The translations under genes and the position numbers were made by a program. 38,456 nt of DNA from NCBI GenBank assembly GCA_937969515.1, contig CALBVX010000087.1, positions 1 through 38,456 on the forward strand, read 5' to 3'. The notes beneath the pieces are model-generated. The model made no database searches. It saw nothing but the letters and a program-made list of their open reading frames with translations, and was not told the origin of the DNA. Of the stretch, positions 7,756 through 14,827 are shown piece by piece. The stretch comes from an uncultured Croceitalea sp. (GTDB lineage: Bacteria > Bacteroidota > Bacteroidia > Flavobacteriales > Flavobacteriaceae). Position 1 is the first letter of the stretch; each line of letters begins with the position of its first letter.

Positions 7756-8739
7756 TTATTCTCCAATTGCTTTCTCTAATTGCTCTCTAATTTTCTTTAA
7801 TTCGTCTAAATTGGTTTTAGAAGTATTAAACTCCCTTCGTTTTGTATCTATATAGTTTTCCCTATTTTTAAAGCGATTAGCAACAGACTCCTCAATATCC
7901 TTATAGCGGTTATACATAAAAGACCTAATCATTGTTTGATTATGAGCTGCATGTGAAATAAGTATTAAGCCAAGCAATACGGAAAAAAGAAATACCCCAG
8001 ACTCTCGTAATTCAAATTCATCAAGAATATCACCCTCTATCCAAAGCATATTACATAATTGATTGGAAAGAAGAATAATTGAAGATAGCAGCGTATAGCG
8101 ATACCATCTTTTTTCAGTAAAAAACCAAATTAGGATTCCTAGAAAAATACTTAATTTAAAACCAATTATAAAAAAATTAGTTCTAACACTTGAGAATCCA
8201 TTTGCACTGAATATAAATGAGAAAAGACTAATTTCCTTAGCATCCTTAGGAAAAATCATGTATAAAAATGATACTATAGAACTAAGAAAAAAGATAATAA
8301 GACAAAAGAACCATTTATTAATGAAGTACTTGCTAAGGTTGTTTTTTAGTCCAAAAAACTTGCGATAATATATAAGCAAACAAATAAAACTAACACAATA
8401 AATACATAAACATACCTCAGCAGTTATTAAAAATGGAATCTCTAAGACATAAGCATCAAAATTTAAAAAAATAACCAATAAGAAAAGGAGAATAAACCAC
8501 TTCCATCTTGCTTTTGAATAAAGCAGCCAAATAAAAAAGAGACAGAAATAACTTAAAAAGGTGAGACAATGGTATGCAAGGGTATCAATAGTTGTCTGAA
8601 ACTTTTTAATTGAAAAAATTTGTAAAATAGAATCTGAAGGGTAGTCGACAAAAAACAAATGCAAATAGGAAGCAAAAGGCAATACAAATATTAAAACTGC
8701 TATACCAAGTTCTTTTCTAAAACTATTAACTTGCCTCAT
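7756..8739 (-). CDS. Paralogous multi-pass membrane protein (copy 1), two-unit form
   Basis: This 327-residue protein is the first gene of the minus-strand operon of paralogues. Its ATG is only 18 nt from the divergent tsaE start. It has about eight membrane segments, the signature ANGFSSV, WFFTEKRWYRYTLLSSII, QLCN and LDEFELRES, then GLILISHAAHNQ and a coiled-coil tail (ESVANRFKNRENYIDTKRRE...). No signal peptide, enzyme motif or transporter signature was recognised. With an even number of membrane segments and a basic tail, the N-terminus and coiled coil are both probably cytoplasmic (inference from the positive-inside rule). Confidence 0.82.
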   Translation of the reverse strand: MRQVNSFRKELGIAVLIFVLPFASYLHLFFVDYPSDSILQIFSIKKFQTTIDTLAYHCLTFLSYFCLFFIWLLYSKARWKWFILLFLLVIFLNFDAYVLEIPFLITAEVCLCIYCVSFICLLIYYRKFFGLKNNLSKYFINKWFFCLIIFFLSSIVSFLYMIFPKDAKEISLFSFIFSANGFSSVRTNFFIIGFKLSIFLGILIWFFTEKRWYRYTLLSSIILLSNQLCNMLWIEGDILDEFELRESGVFLFSVLLGLILISHAAHNQTMIRSFMYNRYKDIEESVANRFKNRENYIDTKRREFNTSKTNLDELKKIREQLEKAIGE

Positions 8740-8757
8740 AATTAAAAATAACTCTTT

Positions 8758-9168
8758 TTGGAGAAAATAATCTATAATTTAGACAAAATACAACAAATTG
8801 CTTCTAAAGTGTTGGCTGGTTTTAACCAAAACATCATCTGTTTCCATGGCCCAATGGGTGTTGGTAAAACCACACTTATTAAAACAATCATTAAAGAATT
8901 GGGGGTTGTAGATTCTGGTAACAGCCCAACTTTTGGTTTGGTAAATGAATACCACAATGCAAATGGAGAACTTGTAGCTTACCATTTTGACTTCTATCGC
9001 ATAGAGAATGAAGAAGAAGCCTTAGATATGGGTATTGAAGACTATTTTAATTCTGATGCCTATATTTTTATTGAGTGGCCAGAAAAGATAGCCGGACTAC
9101 TCCCAGAGGATAGTACAAAAATTCACCTACACCTAATCGATAAAAAGACCCGCCTAATCGAATATTAA
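8758..9168 (+). CDS. tsaE: tRNA threonylcarbamoyladenosine biosynthesis ATPase TsaE
   Basis: This 136-residue protein has the TsaE fold signature: a Walker A motif GPMGVGKTT at residues 31-39, then SPTFGLVNEY, HFDFYRIENEEEALDMGIEDYF and the acidic FIEWPEK segment. TsaE is the ATPase partner of TsaD and TsaB, which attach the threonylcarbamoyl group to A37 of ANN-reading tRNAs. The start is TTG: an in-frame TAA lies at 8749-8751 and the only codons between are CTC and TTT. In many Flavobacteriia tsaE sits between the porX-like regulator gene and alanine dehydrogenase; here both sides are occupied by members of the unknown membrane family. Confidence 0.93.
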   Translation: MEKIIYNLDKIQQIASKVLAGFNQNIICFHGPMGVGKTTLIKTIIKELGVVDSGNSPTFGLVNEYHNANGELVAYHFDFYRIENEEEALDMGIEDYFNSDAYIFIEWPEKIAGLLPEDSTKIHLHLIDKKTRLIEY

Positions 9169-9264
9169 ATTTCTTAACGTATTGTTAATTGAAGTTTTTT
9201 TACTTTAAAGCCACGAGAACGATTCATCTGCCCAAAAGTTAGGTAAATCTGTTAAAAGACCATT

Positions 9265-9296
9265 TTTATCGGTAAAATGCATATTTTATCGTTGAA
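9265..9296 (+). promoter_or_regulatory. Two direct repeats (TTTATCG-type) upstream of the small peptide gene
   Basis: TTTATCGGTAAA (9265-9276) and TTTATCGTTGAA (9285-9296) start exactly 20 bp apart, about two helical turns, and end 6 bp before the -7 box at 9303. A similar TTTATCGTTAAA lies at 3250-3261 upstream of the HTH gene. This is the layout expected of an activator or repressor binding two sites on one face of the DNA. The factor is unknown. Confidence 0.45.
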
Positions 9297-9302
9297 ATTA
9301 CT

Positions 9303-9310
9303 TACTTTTG
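9303..9310 (+). promoter_or_regulatory. -7 promoter box of the small peptide gene
   Basis: TACTTTTG is an exact match to TAnnTTTG, 41 nt before the ATG at 9352. Instead of a clear -33 TTTG, the region upstream carries the two TTTATCG repeats, which suggests activator dependence. Confidence 0.55.
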
Positions 9311-9351
9311 TAACGAATGAATTCATTTATTAACCAAAATTTTTAGTTACG

Positions 9352-9489
9352 ATGAACACTAGAAAATTATTTTTTGGATTTTTGGCTGTTGCCTTTTTGG
9401 CAATGACCGCTGTTTCTACTGACATTCTTACAAGTGAGGATTTGGATGATACTGTCCAAATTGAAAGAGGTAAGTTTGAAAAAAATTAA
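9352..9489 (+). CDS. 45-residue exported or membrane-anchored peptide
   Basis: This open frame encodes MNTRKLFFGFLAVAFLAMTA followed by a short acidic tail (VSTDILTSEDLDDTVQIER..., ending EKN). The first 23 residues form a signal-peptide-like or single membrane helix with basic residues before it. A good -7 box and paired repeats lie upstream and a strong terminator lies 16 nt downstream, so it looks like a free-standing, well-expressed small gene. I do not recognise a family. The mature part would be only about 22 residues and acidic. Its position beside the half-size member of the membrane-protein family is suggestive, but no link is shown. Confidence 0.65.
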   Translation: MNTRKLFFGFLAVAFLAMTAVSTDILTSEDLDDTVQIERGKFEKN

Positions 9490-9505
9490 ACAGTTTTTCT
9501 TTTTT

Positions 9506-9538
9506 AAAAAGGTCTTTGATTTTCAAAGGCCTTTTTTT
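9506..9538 (+). terminator. Rho-independent terminator after the small peptide gene
   Basis: A 13-bp stem (AAAAAGGTCTTTG with CAAAGGCCTTTTT, one G-U pair) around an ATTTT loop is followed by a T run. The A/T flanks make it partly bidirectional. Confidence 0.85.
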
Positions 9539-9574
9539 GTATAATAAAATTAGAATTTATGAGTTATTAAATTT

Positions 9575-10126
9575 GTGAATGACAAAGTATCTAAAAATAA
9601 AACTAAGACAAAATTTCTGCTGGAAGGAATCATAGCCCTACTGATAGCTGTTTCCCCATTCATAATTTACCTAGAAAAATATACAACGATAAAATCAGGT
9701 AAAATTAACCTTTTGTTTTTTTCAATTGACAGTAATGGCTTTCCTGACGCATCATATCACCTTTACTATTTGTGCGCTAAATTAGTTCCCTTGGCCTTGC
9801 TCATAATTTGGTTTACAACCTCTAAACAATGGTGGTATCATGCTATTTTGATACCTATTTCCATGTATGCTTTTCAGCTTTATTCCGTAACTAATAACAC
9901 AAATAGTGCAATTGATGAAAATGAAATTTTGTATGTAGTCGCTGTTAGTATGGTAATTATACCCATAGTCTATTTTATTAGAATAAAATTAGTGGATAAA
10001 TACATTCATGGCATAGACCTAAAAGCCATGGATACCGAGCTTCAAATTTTAAAAGCCAAAGAAGAATTACGTAAAGAACGCGAGAAATTGGAGCAACGTA
10101 AAGAGACACTCTCAAAAAAGATGTAG
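9575..10126 (+). CDS. Half-size (single-unit) member of the membrane-protein family
   Basis: This 183-residue protein is related to the operon at 3713-8739 but contains only one four-helix unit: helices at about residues 14-32, 62-80, 86-105 and 115-138, then a highly charged coiled coil (MDTELQILKAKEELRKEREK..., ending KKM). It carries the signature of the second unit: SNGFPDA, WFTTSKQWWYHAILIPISMY, FQLY and IDENEI. It starts at GTG (an in-frame stop lies just upstream; the ATG at 9559 is in another frame and stops at once). It lies on the opposite strand and other side of tsaE from its relatives. It could be the ancestral single-unit form rather than a truncation, since it keeps both ends. 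Function unknown. Confidence 0.78.
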   Translation: MNDKVSKNKTKTKFLLEGIIALLIAVSPFIIYLEKYTTIKSGKINLLFFSIDSNGFPDASYHLYYLCAKLVPLALLIIWFTTSKQWWYHAILIPISMYAFQLYSVTNNTNSAIDENEILYVVAVSMVIIPIVYFIRIKLVDKYIHGIDLKAMDTELQILKAKEELRKEREKLEQRKETLSKKM

Positions 10127-10170
10127 TTAGAAGCCTGTTTTACAGTTTGTAATTTACAGGTTCCAAAAAC

Positions 10171-10398
10171 CGTCATGTCGACAGAGCTCAACACATACTG
10201 TCATTTCGAACAGAATGGGGTGAATGTGAGAAATCTAAAAACACCTCACCTATAAGTAATTGTTTATATGCGATTTCTCAATCGCAGCAAGACTGCTAAT
10301 TTCGAAATGACTCGAAAAGCAACTCCTCTTCATTTCGAGTTTTTTAATAGTTATAAGTTAACCTATTTCGAGAATACTTCGACAGGCTCAGTATGACA
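10171..10398. repeat. Palindromic intergenic repeat element (REP/MITE-like)
   Basis: This stretch holds nested inverted repeats. GTCATTTCGAA (10200-10210) pairs with TTCGAAATGAC (10301-10311), and inside them GAGAAATC (10228-10235) pairs with GATTTCTC (10272-10279). A further TCATTTCGA (10330-10338) pairs with 10302-10310. The outer edges carry direct repeats of TCGACAG-GCTCA type (near 10178 and 10379). Sequences like TCATTTCGA...GAGAAATC and CGACAGGCTCAG are familiar as dispersed intergenic repeats in Flavobacteriaceae. No gene is seen in 10127-10503. Confidence 0.7.
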
Positions 10399-10503
10399 TA
10401 ACAATATGACATTCTTTTATACTTTTTATACATCCTCAGATAATTATAATTTTTTGAATAGCTTTACAGTAAGGTATAAATCAAATTTTCAGTTTAACAA
10501 CTA

Positions 10504-11703
10504 ATGGCGCAACCATCCTCACCGTTTAGCAAACAACAACTATTACCTCAAGAAGAAACTTTAGAAGTCCTTAAACAAAAGGGTGAGCTTTTTATTGGGC
10601 TGCCCAAAGAAAACCAATTTCAAGAAAAACGTATCTGTCTTACCCCTGATGCTGTAAATGCGATAACCGCACATGGCCATCGCGTTCTTATAGAGGCCGG
10701 TGCAGGTGAGGGGGCCAATTATTCAGACTTAGATTACACCAATGCAGGCGCCGAAATTACCAAAGACATCAAAAAGGTTTTTGCCTGCCCTATTGTTTTA
10801 AAAGTAGAGCCCCCTACCCTTGCAGAGATTAGCATGTTGAATCCGCAGACTATTGTGATATCTGCGCTCCAAATAAAAACTCAAAACAAAAAATATTTTG
10901 AGGAGCTTGCTAAAAAAAGAATTACGGCTATTGCTTTTGAGTACATCCGTGATGAAGACGGTAAATACCCTGCGGTGCGCTCGCTGAGTGAAATAGCCGG
11001 AATATCTTCTATTCTAGTGGCGTCAGAACTTATGGCAACCACCAATAAAGGCAATGGTCTTATGTTCGGTAATATTAGTGGCGTACCACCTGTAGAGGTC
11101 GTTATTATCGGTGCTGGTACCGTTGGAGAATTTGCGGCACGTTCTGCACTCGGGCTCGGTGCAAACATTAAAGTGTTCGATAATTCTATTACCAAGCTTA
11201 GAAATATTCAGACCAACCTTAATAGAACAATTTATACTTCTACCATACAACCAAAGAATTTACTTAAAGCACTAAAACGTTGTGATGTCGCTATTGGTGC
11301 CACAAGGGGTCAAGATAGATCTCCGGTGGTAGTTTCGAATTCTATGGTAGAAAACATGAAAAAGGGTGCGGTTATCATTGATGTGAGTATCGATACCGGT
11401 GGATGTTTTGAATCTTCAGAAGTTACTACACATGCAAAACCTACTGTAGAAAAATATGGGGTACTCCATTACGGAGTGCCCAACATTCCCTCAAGATATC
11501 CAAGAACTTCTACTATTTCTATAAGTAATATCTTTACGCCCTATTTGCTTAAGTTAGGTGAAGATGGTGGTTTAGAACATTCCCTTCGATTTGATAAAGG
11601 TTTGCGTAATGGGCTCTATATGTACCATGGCATTCTTACCAACAAATCTGTAGGTGACTGGTTTAACCTCTCATATAACGATATCAACTTTTTAATTTTT
11701 TAA
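10504..11703 (+). CDS. ald: Alanine dehydrogenase
   Basis: This 399-residue protein belongs to the alanine dehydrogenase / pyridine nucleotide transhydrogenase family. It catalyses NAD-dependent interconversion of L-alanine with pyruvate and ammonia in the cytoplasm. The N-terminal substrate domain has GLPKENQFQEKRICLTPDAV and the AGAGEGANYSD phrase. The NAD-binding domain begins at about residue 198 with VVIIGAGTVGEFAARSALGLGA and an acidic residue in VFDNS. Later motifs are IGATRGQDRSPVVVS and VIIDVSIDTGGCFE. It lacks the extended C-terminus of transhydrogenases. The start ATG 10504 gives the 20-30-residue N-terminal extension before the core that I associate with Bacteroidota members. It is followed 5 nt later by the DUF4258-like gene. 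Confidence 0.93.
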   Translation: MAQPSSPFSKQQLLPQEETLEVLKQKGELFIGLPKENQFQEKRICLTPDAVNAITAHGHRVLIEAGAGEGANYSDLDYTNAGAEITKDIKKVFACPIVLKVEPPTLAEISMLNPQTIVISALQIKTQNKKYFEELAKKRITAIAFEYIRDEDGKYPAVRSLSEIAGISSILVASELMATTNKGNGLMFGNISGVPPVEVVIIGAGTVGEFAARSALGLGANIKVFDNSITKLRNIQTNLNRTIYTSTIQPKNLLKALKRCDVAIGATRGQDRSPVVVSNSMVENMKKGAVIIDVSIDTGGCFESSEVTTHAKPTVEKYGVLHYGVPNIPSRYPRTSTISISNIFTPYLLKLGEDGGLEHSLRFDKGLRNGLYMYHGILTNKSVGDWFNLSYNDINFLIF

Positions 11704-11708
11704 TTTTA

Positions 11709-12083
11709 ATGGCTTTTATAAAACGTTTGGGATGGTACCTTGTTGGAGTTTCCATTGGGCTTGTCTTTTTGGCATTTATTCTAAAAAAGAAATCTGGTGA
11801 AGAAGGCATTGATTTTTGTTACCTGCCCAATTGTAGAACTTTAAAAGATTTTCGTTCTAAAGCCATCTCTTACTCCGATTTGGCACAAGAGCAAATAGAA
11901 ACTATTGGTTTAGATAGTTTGTTTATTTCACAGGCTTTTACTGATGGTAATGTTAATTTTGGCAAAAGTGATACCAAGGCACAATCTTGCAAAACATATT
12001 TTGTAAATTTTGAAGAAAAGGAAATCGAATTAAAAAATTGCGAAACCAATATCTTAATCGAAAAAATCACACTAAACGAATAA
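11709..12083 (+). CDS. DUF4258-like membrane-anchored protein
   Basis: This 124-residue protein has one N-terminal membrane helix (YLVGVSIGLVFLAFIL, about residues 10-25), a basic KKK stop, and a soluble domain with FCYLPNCRTLKDFRSKAISYS and four cysteines. The pattern fits DUF4258-type proteins seen after alanine dehydrogenase in flavobacteria; I am moderately sure of the domain name. It begins 5 nt after ald, so it is probably in the same transcript, and it meets proline dehydrogenase tail to tail with 2 nt between stops. No function is known to me. Confidence 0.7.
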   Translation: MAFIKRLGWYLVGVSIGLVFLAFILKKKSGEEGIDFCYLPNCRTLKDFRSKAISYSDLAQEQIETIGLDSLFISQAFTDGNVNFGKSDTKAQSCKTYFVNFEEKEIELKNCETNILIEKITLNE

Positions 12084-12085
12084 GA

Positions 12086-13252
12086 CTATATCTTTCTACG
12101 TTCCCGCTCCCTTTTTAAAAGTCCGAGTTCTCGCGTCGTTTGTCCGGCCACCGAAGTGTTTTCTTCTGCCCTACGTATTAAATATGGCATTACATCTTTT
12201 ACAGGGCCAAAAGGCAAATACTTGGCAACATTATACCCATGATCTGCCAGATTAAATGAAATATGGTCGCTCATTCCAAAAAGCTGCCCAAACCACACCC
12301 TTGAATCTTCATTGGCAACCTGGGCATTTTTCATCAATTCCATTAAGCGATAAGAGCTTTCTTCATTATGCGTTCCAGCAAATAGGGAAATAACATCAAG
12401 GTGCTCTAGCATATATGCAACGGCAGCATCAAAATTTTCATCGGTTGCTTGTTTAGAAGCGCAAATTGGGGTGGGATAACCAAGTTCGTTGGCTCTTTCA
12501 TTTTCCTTTTCCATATAGGCGCCACGCACCACTTTCATTCCTACTTTAAATCCATCCCTAATGGCTTTTTGATGCAGTTCTTTTAGGTAATCCAATCTAT
12601 CCCAGCGATACATCTGTAGCGTATTAAAAACAATGGCTTTCTTTTTATTGTACTTGCGCATTAGATCTTCTACCACCTTGTCCGCGGCATCTTGCATCCA
12701 GCTTTCTTCACCATCGATCAATAACGAAACATCTAAATCATAGGCTTTTTGGCACACCTTATCAAACCGATTTATCACCCGTTGCCACTCTTGAGATTCC
12801 TCCTCAGAAAGCTCTTTTCCTTCTCCTATTTTTTGATAAAGTGCAAATCGACCAAACCCTGTAGGCTTAAATACTGCAAAAGGAATCGCATCTTTCTCTT
12901 TTACAAAATCAAGAATCTTTAAAATAGTTTCCAACGCGCTATCAAAAGGATCATCGCCTTCTTGCCCTTCGACAGAATAATCCAATACGGAGCAAACTCC
13001 TTTTTCATACATTTTGTCAACCACTGGTAGACAATCTTCTTCATTGACCCCCCCACAGAAATGGTCAAATACGGTTGCTCGAATAAGACCCTCAACAGGC
13101 AGATGTGCTTTAATGGCAAAATTGGTCATTGCCGTACCGATTCGCACCAAAGGCTCGTTGGCAATCATTTTAAAAAGGAAATAGGCACGCTCTAATTCTG
13201 AATCTGTTTTTAATTGAAAAGCTGTTGCTGTATTCTCAAAAATTCGCTGCAT
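12086..13252 (-). CDS. Proline dehydrogenase
   Basis: This is a monofunctional FAD-dependent proline dehydrogenase (388 residues from ATG 13252), which oxidises proline to pyrroline-5-carboxylate and passes electrons to the respiratory chain. It has the (beta/alpha)8 barrel motifs: FAVFKPTGFGRFALY, LLIDGEESWMQ, MKVVRGAYMEKENERA, AGTHNEESSY, FGQLFGMSDH and near the end YLIRRAEENT with the two arginines that hold the substrate carboxylate. It is clearly shorter than bifunctional PutA and has no P5C dehydrogenase domain. A TTG nine bases upstream would add three residues, but the ATG gives the expected MQRIFENT start. Divergent from aroB. Confidence 0.92.
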   Translation of the reverse strand: MQRIFENTATAFQLKTDSELERAYFLFKMIANEPLVRIGTAMTNFAIKAHLPVEGLIRATVFDHFCGGVNEEDCLPVVDKMYEKGVCSVLDYSVEGQEGDDPFDSALETILKILDFVKEKDAIPFAVFKPTGFGRFALYQKIGEGKELSEEESQEWQRVINRFDKVCQKAYDLDVSLLIDGEESWMQDAADKVVEDLMRKYNKKKAIVFNTLQMYRWDRLDYLKELHQKAIRDGFKVGMKVVRGAYMEKENERANELGYPTPICASKQATDENFDAAVAYMLEHLDVISLFAGTHNEESSYRLMELMKNAQVANEDSRVWFGQLFGMSDHISFNLADHGYNVAKYLPFGPVKDVMPYLIRRAEENTSVAGQTTRELGLLKRERERRKI

Positions 13253-13274
13253 ATTTTGCAAATTGATAAAGAAT

Positions 13275-13282
13275 CAAAGATA
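13275..13282 (-). promoter_or_regulatory. -7 promoter box of proline dehydrogenase
   Basis: The minus strand reads TATCTTTG, an exact fit to TAnnTTTG, with 22 nt to the ATG at 13252. On the other strand CATATTTG (13331-13338), one mismatch, ends 5 nt before the aroB ATG. Confidence 0.55.
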
Positions 13283-13343
13283 AGCACGCCTTTCTTATTA
13301 TTATCAATAAAATAAATCTTTATTTTATAGCATATTTGAGTTC

Positions 13344-14399
13344 ATGGAGACCGTATCAGCATCAACATATGATGTTCATTTTACCGAAGTAGCAAAGGCA
13401 ACTATTCGTCAGCATGCAAGAAACACTACTTATTCAAAGGTTTTTCTTTTAGTCGATACAAATACCAGAAAACTTTGCTTGGCCAAATTCGAAGCGATTG
13501 TCGATTTTAAGATTGATGCCATTATTGAGATCAAACCTGGTGAAGAACATAAAACCATAGCTACTTGTTTAGAAGTCTGGCAACAGTTATCAGATTTAGG
13601 GGCCGATAGAAAGAGTCTACTAATAAATCTTGGGGGCGGTGTTGTGACCGATTTAGGAGGCTTTGTAGCTTCCACCTTTAAAAGAGGGATAGATTTTATA
13701 AACATACCCACTACTCTTTTGGCAATGGTAGATGCATCAATCGGTGGAAAGACCGGGGTGGATTTGGGTGTTTTAAAAAATCAGGTTGGGGTAATCAACC
13801 AACCGGTCATGGTCTTGATTTTTCCGGAATTCTTGGCAACATTAGAAGAAAGACAACTTAAGAGCGGATTTTCTGAAATGCTTAAACACGGTTTAATAAG
13901 TGATTCTGCGTATTGGGAAGAACTTATCAATACAAAAGATTTTTCTTCGACAGATTTTATTCGAAAATCGGTAGCCATAAAAAATGGCGTCGTTCTGCAA
14001 GACCCTACCGAAAAAGGGATACGAAAAAAACTGAACTATGGTCATACCATTGGGCATGCGATTGAATCTTATTTTTTAGATAGCCCTCATTTAAAAACGC
14101 TCTTGCATGGGGAGGCCATTGCTATTGGGATGATTTTAGAAGGATACTTTTCCCATGAACTGTCTGGCCTTTCAAAATTAGACTTGAATGAAATAAAGAA
14201 AGCTTTTTTGAGTCACTTTAAAAAAGTTGATTTTACAGATCAGGATATCGAAATCATAATAGATTTACTAAAGCACGACAAGAAAAATACACATGGCAAT
14301 GTGAACTTCGTACTCTTACAAGAAATAGGAATACCCATTTTAGATGTTAAAGTGCCACTAGAATTATTCAAGAAAGCATTTGCTTACTACAAAGAATAA
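13344..14399 (+). CDS. aroB: 3-dehydroquinate synthase
   Basis: This 351-residue enzyme converts DAHP to 3-dehydroquinate, the second step of the shikimate pathway, using NAD and a divalent metal. Visible motifs are the NAD-binding NLGGGVVTDLGGFVASTFKRG, the PTTLLAMVDASIGGKTGVD segment with the active-site lysines, the KSGFSEMLKHG metal-ligand glutamate, NYGHTIGHAIE, and the LHGEAIAIGM histidine. Length is typical. It is divergently arranged with proline dehydrogenase and followed by a small acidic-protein gene. Confidence 0.95.
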   Translation: METVSASTYDVHFTEVAKATIRQHARNTTYSKVFLLVDTNTRKLCLAKFEAIVDFKIDAIIEIKPGEEHKTIATCLEVWQQLSDLGADRKSLLINLGGGVVTDLGGFVASTFKRGIDFINIPTTLLAMVDASIGGKTGVDLGVLKNQVGVINQPVMVLIFPEFLATLEERQLKSGFSEMLKHGLISDSAYWEELINTKDFSSTDFIRKSVAIKNGVVLQDPTEKGIRKKLNYGHTIGHAIESYFLDSPHLKTLLHGEAIAIGMILEGYFSHELSGLSKLDLNEIKKAFLSHFKKVDFTDQDIEIIIDLLKHDKKNTHGNVNFVLLQEIGIPILDVKVPLELFKKAFAYYKE

Positions 14400-14494
14400 C
14401 TGTTACGTATACTAAATACTTTAATTGACAACTCTTTAAAAGGCCAGCATCAAAAAATTCATAGCTTAGGTAACCTAAACCTAAAACACCTACT

Positions 14495-14827
14495 ATGAAA
14501 CGTGTTATTGTAGATTATAAAAGACTTGACCACACCGTCGCAGCATTATTAATAGACCTATATCCACATGGTTACGGTGATGAAGACATCATTATACTTA
14601 GAAAACCCAATGGAGAGGTTGTGGAAGCCGTAGAGGTTAAAACCGATGATACAATATACCTTGTAAAGATTAGTAATAGCCTTTCTAACTTCATAGCGAC
14701 CTTTGAAGATACCATTGAAAAAGAACTTGAGAACAAACCTGCTGAAGGAGTTCTTGAAAACAACCAAGAATCGGGGCTAGAAGCAGAAACTGATTCTGAT
14801 CTTGATATCTCAGAAGATTTATATTAG
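14495..14827 (+). CDS. Small acidic conserved-type hypothetical protein
   Basis: This 110-residue cytoplasmic protein has a folded-looking N-terminal part (MKRVIVDYKRLDHTVAALLI, DEDIIILRKPNGEVVEAVEV) up to about residue 75 and a very acidic, probably disordered tail ending DSDLDISEDLY. I do not recognise a family. It lies 95 nt after aroB on the same strand, and its stop overlaps the stop of the convergent DinB-like gene by 4 nt. It has no membrane segment or signal peptide. Confidence 0.7.
   Translation: MKRVIVDYKRLDHTVAALLIDLYPHGYGDEDIIILRKPNGEVVEAVEVKTDDTIYLVKISNSLSNFIATFEDTIEKELENKPAEGVLENNQESGLEAETDSDLDISEDLY

Noticed and set aside
3713-8739. O-antigen polymerase, wzx or transporter genes
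   Set aside because: Multi-pass topology alone suggests this, but size (about 330 residues, eight segments), internal repeat, DExE signature and coiled-coil tail do not match, and no glycan genes are nearby.
10881-11250. Minus-strand frames opposite alanine dehydrogenase
   Set aside because: Antisense to a gene with clear family motifs; no independent support.
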